Below, one piece after another: positions 12,006-21,394 of a DNA stretch of 64,000 nucleotides. The notes under the pieces were generated by a model. It was not told the origin of the DNA, did not search any database, and worked only from the letters and a program-made list of their open reading frames with translations. The DNA lies in the NCBI GenBank assembly GCA_947034895.1, contig OX344763.1:3598501-3662500 (forward strand), in the 5' to 3' direction. Every line of letters begins with the position of its first letter. Within the stretch, counting starts at the first letter, position 1. The translations under genes and the position numbers were made by a program. This stretch comes from Rhytidiadelphus loreus. Lineage: Eukaryota; Streptophyta; Bryopsida; Hypnales; Hylocomiaceae.

Positions 12006-13534
12006 TCATGGAAATTTTGGTTTCATTTTATTGGAACCAATGATATCACAGTAGGTTTGAACCAATGTAGCCATTGTCACCAAAACAACAGCAATTGTAG
12101 AAAGAACCAACCAAGGCTTAGAACAAAATACAATTCTAAACTCACTGCAAAGTCTATATCTTTTGTGGTTACATCTACTCACTATGGCTACTTTCATATC
12201 ATGGTGTACTTCAGAAGAATCGATTTCTACTCCACCTTCATTCAAAGATGTCCACATTTCAAGTGCCTTCATTCCGCAAGCATTATAAATCACACCACAA
12301 TTAATAAGAAGGTCCAAATCTTCAGGAGCTTGAATGAGATCATTCATAAGGGAAATGTAATCATTGAATAGACAACCGCCTGAAATGCTCCTCCACTCAT
12401 ACCATACCATGTTTCGAATGAAGGAAATTGTACCATCACATATTCTCATCTTAGGTAGGCATAAGGATTGATTCATGTAAGACATTGTGCACAATGGCCC
12501 ATCAATTCCAACTATTTTGATCCCAGATTGTTCTAACTTTGTTGCCGATGGAACATGAATATATGTACTTCTCCGCACTTTCTTCATGAGTAAACCTTTG
12601 GATCCACAAATGACTTTGTATGCAGCTCCAAGAATATGCGTTTTCTCATCTAAGAGACTTGAATTGTTGATTATGAAAGCTTCACCAAAAGTGTTCATGA
12701 AACAATCGGCTACAACATTCACTACAAACTCTACACTTCTTTGATGATATTGTAAATCAGCAATGAGGACTTCATTGCCTTCGGAGGTTGGAGATGAAAC
12801 AAAATTGCTAATATAATCAACCGCTTTATGAATGAGAACTAAAGGGATTTGGTTTTCAACTCGGCGAAGATCATGAGCCACAATCCCCCTCCAATTTTCA
12901 AATTTTGCATGAAACACATCATTTGCATTAAACCCAAATGGCACCGTGATGCGCGTCCACAATTGTCTTTCATTTTCTGGTAAACCTATGTCCATATAAA
13001 AAGCCAAGAAGAGGGCATCTAGAGCCAACACATGTTTGATCTGTTCATCAGTCCAATTGGTTATCCCATTCTGAAGACCATAGCAAGCCACCATAGCCTT
13101 GGGATCATCCACAATTGCATCACAAAATTGGACCCATTTCTCTCCCACTAATCCATATTGAATTGCAATACCAAGCTTGACAACCTCCGACTCATTGTTG
13201 GCCAAATTTTCTCGATTGTGGAACCCAAATCGACATCCTTGTGCAGAAAATGCCATTGGAGGTTGGCGATCATGCTCAGGCACTTTCAATATAAAATATC
13301 CAAATTTATTCTCTTCACCTTCTTGATTGGGGCGGAGCATGTATTTGTGGTCGACAAACCAATCTGGAATGTGTTGTTGTGCTTCAACATCACCTATACA
13401 TGTGTGGGTACAAAAATTAGTCCAAACAAAGTGAAAGTGATGATCTCATAAAAACAAATTATGAATGTATGCCACAAATGAGGAAAATGAAACTTGCAGT
13501 TACCTGTAGTCACCACACCCATGTTGCTGTCCAT
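12006..13534 (-). CDS. DUF247 family protein, intact two-exon gene
   Basis: Plant-specific DUF247 protein (UPF0481), 472 aa, of unknown biochemical function; members are usually single-pass membrane proteins, and some grass members act in self-incompatibility. Model: exon 1 13,504-13,534 starting at MDSNMGVV, intron 13,394-13,503 (GTAACT..TATAG, phase 1), exon 2 12,006-13,393. The joined frame is 1419 nt with no stop. Landmarks: HIPDWFVDHKYML near the start, LDALFLAFY, the LRRVENQIPLVLI block (family VENQIPF motif), LCLPKMRICDGT, MVWYEW, LLINCGVIYNACG, and a C-terminal KPWLVLSTIAVVLV membrane segment followed by a short tail. TATA-like stretches lie at 13,545-13,553 and about 13,572-13,580. 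It is the only gene here with no visible damage. A broken paralogue lies at 51,467-52,560. Confidence 0.85.
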
Positions 13535-13973
13535 CGGTGATGTGTATATATATCCAATCCCTCACACCTCCAATAAATATAAGCGCTTGCAGAAAAGATA
13601 GAGGACACCTTTTACAGTATAGGAAGTTTGCACGTTGCCACAAATGCTACACCGAAGCTCGTGATGGAAGAGCTGGCAACAATGCACGAGGACACTTTAA
13701 CATTTTTAATAAAGAACATATAGTGACCTCAGGAACTAGCTTAAAGCCCTCAAAAGCAATACAAATCAAGCATCACAATTGGAACAAGTCACAGAAACTT
13801 AAGCAGGTGAAGAGCTCACAATGCCAACAAAACAAAAACAAAAACTTACAGTCTATCACCAACTAGAGTAAAAAGAAAACAAACAAGCTACGAGTGACTT
13901 TGAGAGCGATTTAGACTCTTTACACTCAAAGAAGTGATCCTGACGAAAAAGCCTCAGACACGATTGTGTCTCT
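13535..13973. other. 5' flank of the DUF247 gene
   Basis: No gene is seen. It holds the presumed minus-strand promoter, with TATA-like runs next to the start codon. Confidence 0.4.
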
Positions 13974-15708
13974 CTTCTTACACCAAATTGCAAGCACTGT
14001 CCGCTTTCATCTAAACAACCACAACAGTAACACTAACCCTCTAATTAATCCTTTCCCCAATTGACTTGCAACTCTAAACTCAGGCTTTCTTAATGGCGCA
14101 TGGATCACTCCATCTCGTGTAAGAAACCATACATCATTCTGTAGCTGCACCGTATTCTGGAAAATGCAGGCCTTACCTTAAGCCACCCCAAGAGCTGCCG
14201 ACAAGAGTGAGTTGTATGAGGATGCGGCCTGTGCTGGAGAAGCGTCCCCAACAGGCGAAAGTGGAAACCAGAGAGCCGGGAGTAGGAAGCTGTCGAATCC
14301 CAAAAGGCAACGCCAAGGGAGTCTGGTCTGATCGGAATCTCAACAACTGGCCAAGGCAAACACTCCTCCAACACACGCTGTGCACAAAGAAACCCTGGTG
14401 GTGTATGTGCACGAATCGAAGTACGTAGCCAAAGGATACTGTAGACGTGCACTGCTGTTTCTGGATGCAGGTGCTGAAACTTTTAGTGGAGCAACTTGTA
14501 TTGTAGTCATGTAACTTGTGTTGTGGTCATGTGGACGGCGGAGCTCAAATTGTCGAGTTTTGGATGAAATCCCAATGGCTGAGCGGCATTTGCAGAACAG
14601 TACGCCTCCAAGTGGGGTCTAATTATGCTATTCTGTGGAATCTATATATGTTGTTGATCGAAATCGATTTCATTGTGTGGAAAATGGTAAAAAAATGGAA
14701 GAACGGTACGCAGCGCGGTAATTCTGTGGAGTACTGTCGTTGGTGTCAAGTGGTGTGGCATTGTAGAATCCCTCAATATGCTTGAATGAGAGGATAGAAA
14801 AGTTTGCATGTAAAAAATATTGAAAGGAAAGTCCTCACTGCATGCACGGGACTTGTAAGTGAGCTCACTGGTGAGTGCGGAAAGGCATGTCAGTGGCTGC
14901 GTGATGGAGGCAACGAGGTATGCTTTCAGGCAAGTGCTGCGTTGGAAAGGTTGTTCGTTTTCAACATCGTCCAGGAAGAACGGAGTTTGCTGTCGAACTC
15001 TGAGGTCACTTTTGATTGTTGTGAGCAACGTTTTGTGTTGCAAGTGATTCTTTGAGAATTCTACTCCGTGAAAAAAACAAAAACGAACCACTTGCTCTAA
15101 TTTCATGCATTTGAATTATTTAATATACTACTAGTATTTTTTTGGTGATAATTTTGCTATATAATTTGTCTGAAAAAATATCAAATTTTTTTTCAATAGA
15201 AGGATGTAATTTAACCCTTAAGATTTTGAGTGACCCAAAATGGGTTGATCCATGTCTAGGATGGCCATTTCTAGACTTAGGAATGTAAACAGTCACTTGA
15301 ACTTGAACTCATTCTCAAGAAAATCAAGTTAGCTATCGAGTGGTGTATTTAAATTTAAAATAAGATTCACTAGAATTTTTGTAAATTTGGTGTATTTAGA
15401 TTTCGAATTTTCAAAGCATAGGTGGTCAAGGGTTGTAGTAAAGAGTCTTTGGATGGGGGAACTCTTGCCAATGAGGTGGAGGCATGTGTTCATGGAAACT
15501 CTTGCCAACTGTATGGTCCGGTGTTAGCAAGGCTTGGGCCCAACCTTTAAGATGGGAGAAAGGCTATTGGAGACTTTCGGCACACTTTTAGAAGCTATGC
15601 GTTGTATGCTATGTGACGAACATCCCGGAAGAAAACCATTGAAAACCATCTCAAGTAGAAAAGTAATGAGGTTGGAAAAGGATGGTGCTTGAAGTTCAAT
15701 AAGTTCCT
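13974..15708. repeat. dispersed 4 kb repeat, copy A, left part
   Basis: Closely matches 38,691-40,305 (copy B) in the same orientation; parts also match copy C (36,565-37,180) and copy D (34,425-34,610). The copies share the ACTCCTCCAACACACGCT stretch and the GGAGCAACTTGTGTTGTGGT stretch. Open frames here (for example 14,105-14,452 minus) also occur in the other copies but show no family motif. The repeat is interrupted at 15,708 by the gypsy element and resumes at 21,395. Confidence 0.85.
15704..15708. repeat. target-site duplication of the gypsy element, left
   Basis: TTCCT directly before the TG of the LTR; the partner is 21,395-21,399. Copy B reads AAGTTCCTAGCC across the empty site, confirming it. 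Confidence 0.95.
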
Positions 15709-16006
15709 TGTCAGGACTCGCGGAATCTGAGGTTCCATGCTCCGCCCGGACTGATCTTTAATACGTACAATTAGCAATTTAACATGGACTTAAGAGATTC
15801 CTAAACATTATTGTAACTAATTGAATGATCATTAAACCCTTGCAATATTACACGAGAACCATGTCTGATAATTAATTCATCATACTTGTATTCAATAAAA
15901 TGTCGCGTGAGAGACAAACCCTCTCTTGCGACTTTTATGGGAAACGAAGACTAACCGTCCCAACCGTAATCCCATTCGGTTGTTAGTAACCGACTAGTTC
16001 AGAACA
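15709..16006 (-). repeat. 3' LTR of the gypsy element
   Basis: 298 bp, TG..CA ends on the plus strand, nearly identical to 21,097-21,394. It is the downstream LTR relative to gag-pol. Confidence 0.95.
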
Positions 16007-16009
16007 TTA

Positions 16010-16019
16010 CCCCCCTTTT
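16010..16019 (-). other. polypurine tract of the gypsy element
   Basis: On the coding strand AAAAGGGGGG, followed by TAA and then the TG of the 3' LTR. It would prime plus-strand DNA synthesis. It overlaps the pol stop codon. Confidence 0.85.
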
Positions 16020-19000
16020 AATGTCCACGTTGAATTATGGTTTCATGTGGTCCCGGGGCCTTTGGGTGTAACCTATGAAATTCTGCAACGGCATAAGGCG
16101 CATTTTCTAAGTTCGCCATTGGTTCCCATGAATCTTCTTCTGGCCCAAAACCTTGCCACGAAACTAGGTATTGAAGTTTTTTCCACCGCCCAAATACTCG
16201 TGAGTCCAAGACTTTTCTAACTTCCCATTCAATATCTCCATCAGGAGTAACAATAGGTGGGGATGGTGTTTGACGGCGTCCTGGAATAGTGTCTTCGCGA
16301 TATTTCTCAAGAAGTGAGACATGAAATGTATCATGGATGTGTAATGTCTTTGGTAGTTGCAACTTATAAACTAAATCTGAAAGTTTAGATATAATTTTGA
16401 AAGGACCTAAAAATTTAGAATCCAATTTCTTACATGGAGTAGTTGTAGGAATGTTTTCATGTCGTAGGAGAACCCTATCTCCAATTTTAAATGTCGGTTG
16501 CAATATCACTCCACGGTCATAATTGCGCTTAGCTTGTTCACCCGCAATGGTAATCATTGTTTTTAGTTCATCGTGAATTTGTTGTAGATGCCGAACTCGA
16601 TTCTCGGCTGCAGGGACTGTGGATGTTGTTGGTGTCAAAAATGACAATGATGGATGATAGCCATAAGTTACGTAAAAAGGAGAGAATCCAATTGCCGAAT
16701 GACATGCATTGTTATATGCAAATTCAGCCATTGGAAGAAGGTCTACCCAGTCGTCTTGTTGTTTTGTTGTAAACATTCTTAAAAATTGTTCCACCACTTG
16801 ATTTACCCTTTCGGTTTGGCCATCCGATTGAGGATGAAATGCGGTTGTTGGAGAAGGGTGAATGCAAAGAAGTTCACACAATCTTCTCATGAACTTAGAG
16901 ACGAATACTGAGCCACGATCAGATATTACCTCCTGGGGGGTGCCATGATGTTTCCAAATATTATTTAAATATAATGAAGCTGTGTCATACGCATTAATTT
17001 TTTCATATGTTGGAATGAAATGAGCCAATTTAGTGTTCTTATCTACCACAACCATAATAGAATCATAACCATTGCTCTTAGGTAGTTTTACAATGAAATC
17101 GGTAGAAATTCTTTTCCATGGTGCAGAACCTGCCGGAATCGGTTGCATTAACCCATATCGGCCATGGTGAGTGGGTTTTGATCGTTGGCAAATGTCACAA
17201 CCGTCCACATATCGTTGAACATAGCGGCGTATAGTGGGCCAATAAAAACTTCGAGTAACCAACTCTAGAGTCCTAGCCCGCCCTTGGTGCCCCGCGGCTG
17301 GCGCATCATGTCTTGATCGCAAAATTTGTCTTTGAAGGTCATTATCGTTGGGTACATATATTCTACCTTCAAAACTAAGAAGCCCATCCTTAAATGTATA
17401 TCCTTGAAGTCGACGCCGCATATCCAGTGGCAGTTGACTTGAGTTTTGGCAAAATGATAATATAGGTTCTAATGTAGTATCTTCAGTAATAGCTAACTTG
17501 ATCCGTTCATGAATGTAGTCATCGGTCCACACCGGTTCACAAGACTCTAGTGCAGCCAATCGTAGGAGTGGCCGTTTTTCTTCATGCATACCATTTGTAA
17601 CATCAATTCGTCTTGAGAGAATATCACCCCTTCCATTCAAAGAACCTGGTCGATGTTGAATTTCAAAATTAAAATTTGATAAAAATTCCGACCATCGTGC
17701 CTGGCGCCTATTTAATTGTTTTGTTGTGAGAAAGTACTCAAGGTTCTTGTGGTCCGAAATCACAAGTGTCATATGTGGAGACCCCTCCAAATAAATTCTC
17801 CAGTCTTGGAATGCTAACACCACACTTAATAATTCCTTATCGTAAATATCATAATTTTGTTCCGGGGGGGACATTTTAGAACTCCTATAGGCACAAGGAT
17901 GCAGGTATCCGTCTGTACCATATTGTGACAAAATTCCACCTGTGGCTACATCAGACGCATCTGTTTCAACTATGAATGGCTTTTCAAAATTGGGATGGAG
18001 TAGTATCGGAGCTTGAAGAAACCTGGAACGAATTTCTTTAAAAGCTGCATCTGCTTGGAAAGTCCATTGAAATTTTTTATCTTTTTGTGTTAAAGTGGTA
18101 AGAGGTACTGCAATCTTGGAATAATCACATATAAACCGCCGGTAAAAATTAGCAAATCCCAAAAATGATTGAATTTCCTTAACCGATTTAGGCACAGGCC
18201 ATTCTTTGATAGTGTGAACCTTGTCTTGGCACATTTCGAGACCTTTTGAAGATACAATCATTCCTAAAAATTCCACGGATTGGCAATGGAATTGACACTT
18301 AGACTCTTTTGCATAAAGGCCATGTTTTTGTAATCTTTGTAGCACCTCCCGTACCACTTGTTGGTGGTCTTGTAAATTTTTTGAAAAAATCAAAATATCA
18401 TCTAAATAAATCACAACTGAAATATCCAATAGATCACTAAATATATTTTGCATTAAAGATTGGAACTGAGCGGGTGCATTTGTTAGTCCAAATGGCATAA
18501 CTAAATATTCAAATAAGCCATATCTAGTTTTAAAAGCTGTTTTAAATTCATGGCCTAAAGCCATACGAACACGATGATAAGCCTGTCGTATATCCAATTT
18601 AGTAAATATAGTAGCACCAACCAAACGATCAGTGAGTTCCGGTATAAGCGGTAATGGATAACGATTTTTTATTGTTACCCGATTAAGGTTTCGGTAATCG
18701 ATGCAAACTCTGATGGAGCCATCCTTTTTCCTTGCGAATACAATAGGTGCGGAAACTGGGGATTTGGACCGCCATATCCAACCCTTCCCCAAATTCTCCT
18801 CCAAATATTTCCGAAGTTCTTCTAATTCCACTGGAGACATTGGTCGCAATCCGGTGTTCCGTGGTTCTTGCCCTTCTTTAAACTCAATCTTCATGTCAGA
18901 AGTACTGTGATTGGGTAATTCGTTTGACGCCTCCTCGCTGAAAACCCCTCGTAAATCTTGATAAACAGTTGGCAATGAATCAACTGTAGATCCTACACAC

Positions 19001-19821
19001 TCAGAAATTTCTACGGCATAAATTTCGGCGTCCTTAGCGGATAGCCGAAAGGCTGCTGCCGAGATAAGGGCGTGCCTAGGAGCCTGTGATCCTCGAAAAC
19101 CTGCAATCTTGACAGGTCGGAGTCGCCAGGCGCCTGGCGTTGATATCTTTGCAGGTCGGACTGCCGAAACCTGCTCCTGGTTCGACGGAGCCACTGGTAC
19201 CGCAGCGTCCAGATCGGCCCCATCCTGGCTCGACGAAGCCACTGGTATTGCAGCGACCAGGTCGGCCCCATCTCGACCTCCCACAAACAGACTGGTTCTA
19301 CCAATTCTATAAGATGCCATGCAATTTTCTTGGCAATAGGAGGAGTCAAAATCAACTTGTCGTTGCGGCCAATAAATGGTTGGATCATGACGATGGAGCC
19401 AAGGGGTGCCGAGAATAACTGAGAATCGGCCCGTGTTGGTAACCTCTGCGGTAATTGTTTCTTGATGCTCTCCGATGACAAGTTGAATGGATACCTCATG
19501 AGTAATGAGACCCGATTGAATCATTCTCCCGTCAATTACTCGCACCTCTCGAGGAACCTGCTTCAACCGTAGACTGGCGTTGCATCTGCGAACCAATTCG
19601 GGGTGGATGAAAACCCCGGTAGCACCGGAATCTATCAACGCAGGAGCTACCACCGAATTTACTGTAGCATCGAGGATCAAATGGGCATCCGGGTCGACGG
19701 TAGCTCTCAAATCACAAGGTTTTGATGATGCAGCCTGAGATTGCAAACAAGCTGTGGATTCAATGAAATTTGATTGAATTTGTGACAAACCTAATTCTTC
19801 AGGCATATATCGTTTGATCAT
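16018..19821 (-). CDS. pol: gypsy pol polyprotein with chromodomain
   Basis: 1267 codons, uninterrupted. Aspartic protease DSGATG at 64-69; reverse transcriptase about 310-490 with YLDD at 472-475; RNase H about 617-735 (D621, E663, D690); integrase zinc finger H838, H845, C875, C878; integrase core D908, D968, E1004; LGPF at 1138-1141; chromodomain about 1196-1250 with aromatic residues (W1199, Y1218, W1222, W1232). A tandem repeat of about 16 residues (DGADLxAAxPVA) lies between protease and RT, near 184-214. The chromodomain would steer integration to modified histones. The listed start is the first Met; the frame is open upstream and overlaps gag in the -1 frame, so translation by -1 frameshifting is likely. 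All catalytic residues are present. Confidence 0.95.
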   Translation of the reverse strand: MIKRYMPEELGLSQIQSNFIESTACLQSQAASSKPCDLRATVDPDAHLILDATVNSVVAPALIDSGATGVFIHPELVRRCNASLRLKQVPREVRVIDGRMIQSGLITHEVSIQLVIGEHQETITAEVTNTGRFSVILGTPWLHRHDPTIYWPQRQVDFDSSYCQENCMASYRIGRTSLFVGGRDGADLVAAIPVASSSQDGADLDAAVPVAPSNQEQVSAVRPAKISTPGAWRLRPVKIAGFRGSQAPRHALISAAAFRLSAKDAEIYAVEISECVGSTVDSLPTVYQDLRGVFSEEASNELPNHSTSDMKIEFKEGQEPRNTGLRPMSPVELEELRKYLEENLGKGWIWRSKSPVSAPIVFARKKDGSIRVCIDYRNLNRVTIKNRYPLPLIPELTDRLVGATIFTKLDIRQAYHRVRMALGHEFKTAFKTRYGLFEYLVMPFGLTNAPAQFQSLMQNIFSDLLDISVVIYLDDILIFSKNLQDHQQVVREVLQRLQKHGLYAKESKCQFHCQSVEFLGMIVSSKGLEMCQDKVHTIKEWPVPKSVKEIQSFLGFANFYRRFICDYSKIAVPLTTLTQKDKKFQWTFQADAAFKEIRSRFLQAPILLHPNFEKPFIVETDASDVATGGILSQYGTDGYLHPCAYRSSKMSPPEQNYDIYDKELLSVVLAFQDWRIYLEGSPHMTLVISDHKNLEYFLTTKQLNRRQARWSEFLSNFNFEIQHRPGSLNGRGDILSRRIDVTNGMHEEKRPLLRLAALESCEPVWTDDYIHERIKLAITEDTTLEPILSFCQNSSQLPLDMRRRLQGYTFKDGLLSFEGRIYVPNDNDLQRQILRSRHDAPAAGHQGRARTLELVTRSFYWPTIRRYVQRYVDGCDICQRSKPTHHGRYGLMQPIPAGSAPWKRISTDFIVKLPKSNGYDSIMVVVDKNTKLAHFIPTYEKINAYDTASLYLNNIWKHHGTPQEVISDRGSVFVSKFMRRLCELLCIHPSPTTAFHPQSDGQTERVNQVVEQFLRMFTTKQQDDWVDLLPMAEFAYNNACHSAIGFSPFYVTYGYHPSLSFLTPTTSTVPAAENRVRHLQQIHDELKTMITIAGEQAKRNYDRGVILQPTFKIGDRVLLRHENIPTTTPCKKLDSKFLGPFKIISKLSDLVYKLQLPKTLHIHDTFHVSLLEKYREDTIPGRRQTPSPPIVTPDGDIEWEVRKVLDSRVFGRWKKLQYLVSWQGFGPEEDSWEPMANLENAPYAVAEFHRLHPKAPGPHETIIQRGH

Positions 19822-19868
19822 GGATGCAGCTCCACTTTGGAGGGTGCCCGGGTACCGAACCAGCTCGT

Positions 19869-19904
19869 TCAGTCCTGGGCTATCCCTTTTTCCGATAACG
19901 CATT
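19869..19904 (-). other. gag/pol -1 frame overlap with possible slippery run
   Basis: The pol frame opens after a TGA in the -1 frame (gag codons ACT-GAG), and gag ends at TGA 19,869-19,871. The overlap is only about 34 nt and contains GGAAAAAGGG (19,884-19,893), the likely slip site. It is not a textbook X-XXY-YYZ heptamer. Confidence 0.55.
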
Positions 19905-20966
19905 CTCAGTCATTTCTGTAGCTGCTAAGGATACCGATTTCGAAGGATTCGTTGGACACTTGGATCGTACGTGTCCCATCTCACCACAACCCCAACATCG
20001 TCCTTGTCTCTGGTACTCCAATCTTTCCGCTGCAGTTTTGGCCAAGGCGGTGGACACTCGTATCGCCCCTAGTTCCATCGGTGTTGGTCCTGAGCTTCCT
20101 TCACTTGGTTGAAATCGTCCAACTACATCTCGATAGTTGTAATTACCAGGCTTAGAGGAACTGATGTCTGATGATAATTTTCGATTGTGGCGTCGATTCC
20201 ATAATCTTTCATCAATTCGGGATGCCATTCCCATCCATTCATGAAGCCGTTGCGGTTGTGCTTCCGCCGTTGCCACTGAATCTAACACTTCGTCCTTGAG
20301 CCCACCACGAAAACGTGCAACTAAACTGGACTCATTCCAATCGAGCTGGGCAACATACTCATTGAAGGTGGAAATATATGCTGCCACCGAGCCGGTCTGC
20401 TTAAGCCTCATTATGCGATCTTCGGCATTACTGCGGCGATCAAGGTCACCATAGACAGCAATAACTGCCTCTCTGAAAGCGGAATAATCAACTAATAGAG
20501 CGTGTTCACGATTTTCATCAAGCGCTTGAAGGAGGGGCATGGCCCAATTTTGCGAAGCTCCTGTCATATATGAAAGGGCATAGGCTACCTTGTCAGCGTC
20601 CGAGCTGTAGGTGTGGGGCTTACCTCGGAAGACTAATCGCAATTGCGCAAACCATCAGTATACTTCATTGCCCTTTTTTCCCGCAAATCTTTCGGGATCA
20701 GCCACCTTCGATTCTCGAATGTTTCCTTCAAATTATCGATGCCCTTTTGTTCGTTGATAACTTCGATCCCCTCCTTTAATAGAAATGGAAGGGGAAATTG
20801 GCCGAGGAGCGGTTGTTGCCCGATCGGAGATCTGCTGGACCAAATGGGGAAGCGCGGCTTGAAAAACAGCCTGAATCTGTTGTTGGATAAAAACGGCCAG
20901 TTCTGACCCCAACCCGTCAGCCAGTGAGAGACCGCCTGCCCTCTCCTCCGGATTCTCCCGATCCAT
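19869..20966 (-). pseudogene. gag: gypsy gag with CCHC zinc knuckle, two nonsense codons
   Basis: Capsid/nucleocapsid protein of the retrotransposon. The first ATG of the frame is at 20,966 (MDRENPEE), and the frame is open further upstream without an ATG. The body has the usual gag features: KVADPERFAGKKG, FAQLRLVFRGKP, ALSYMTGAS, NWAMPLLQ, a YGDLDRRSNAE stretch and a zinc knuckle C-WGC-GEMGH-VRSK-C near the C-terminus. In-frame stops: TAA 20,733-20,735 and TGA 20,655-20,657, both in otherwise conserved text and both obtainable by single transitions. The frame continues on both sides without indels. With LTRs almost identical, the stops may have been carried by the source copy, or have arisen since insertion. 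Confidence 0.85.
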
Positions 20967-21085
20967 GATCGGCCAACTCACAGCCGCCCCAGAGATCTCG
21001 TGACTGTCGCACTTCCCGAGCACTCACAGTTCTGATAACTGTATCCCGACCCTCTCATCGTTTCCGGAGCAAGGACAGATTCCAG

Positions 21086-21095
21086 ACGCGACATT
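21086..21095 (-). other. primer-binding site, likely self-priming type
   Basis: One base inside the 5' LTR the coding strand reads AATGTCGCGT. It does not start with TGG and does not look like a tRNA 3'-end complement. It is the exact complement of ACGCGACATT, a sequence inside the LTR (21,287-21,296) placed where the transcript should start. Confidence 0.65.
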
Positions 21096-21096
21096 A

Positions 21097-21394
21097 TGTC
21101 AGGACTCGCGGAATCTGAGGTTCCATGCTCCGCCCGGACTGATCTTTAATACGTACAATTAGCAATTTAACATGGACTTAAGAGATTCCTAAACATTATT
21201 GTAACTAATTGAATGATCATTAAACCCTTGCAATATTACACGAGAACCATGTCTGATAATTAATTCATCATACTTGTATTCAATAAAATGTCGCGTGAGA
21301 GACAAACCCTCTCTTGCGACTTTTATGGGAAACGAAGACTAACCGTCCCAACCGTAATCCCATTCGGTTGTTAGTAACCGACTAGTTCATAACA
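21097..21394 (-). repeat. 5' LTR of the gypsy element
   Basis: 298 bp, upstream of gag on the coding strand, followed by TSD TTCCT at 21,395-21,399. It contains the promoter described separately. Confidence 0.95.
21287..21327 (-). promoter_or_regulatory. LTR promoter: TATA-like box and inferred transcript start
   Basis: On the coding strand CATAAAAG (21,320-21,327) lies about 30 nt before ACGCGACATT (starting at 21,296). Between them is an imperfect hairpin with arms GTCGC/GCGAC and GAGAG/CTCTC. The start site is inferred from TATA spacing and the match to the primer-binding site. Confidence 0.55.

Larger units (their letters stand above)
15709..21394 (-). mobile_element. complete Ty3/gypsy chromovirus LTR retrotransposon
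   Basis: 5686 bp, coding strand minus, inserted into copy A of the 4 kb repeat. LTRs of 298 bp (TG..CA) flank gag and pol, and a 5-bp TSD (TTCCT) surrounds it. The LTRs differ at one position I can find (G/T at 16,002 versus 21,390), so the insertion is recent. Order: protease, reverse transcriptase, RNase H, integrase, chromodomain, which defines a chromovirus. The pol sequence looks closer to me to the fungal/non-seed-plant type (Tcn1 or Tf1/sushi-like) than to the common angiosperm Tekay/CRM/Reina lines; this is inference. Gag has two nonsense codons, so this copy probably needs help to move. Confidence 0.97.

Noticed and set aside
11756..12371. Plus-strand open frames overlapping the DUF247 gene end
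   Set aside because: Antisense to or downstream of a clearly supported DUF247 coding region; no motif.
14105..15106. Open frames in copy A of the 4 kb repeat (14,105-14,452; 14,642-15,106 minus)
   Set aside because: The counterparts in copy B differ in frame and length and show no family motif, so coding is unlikely.
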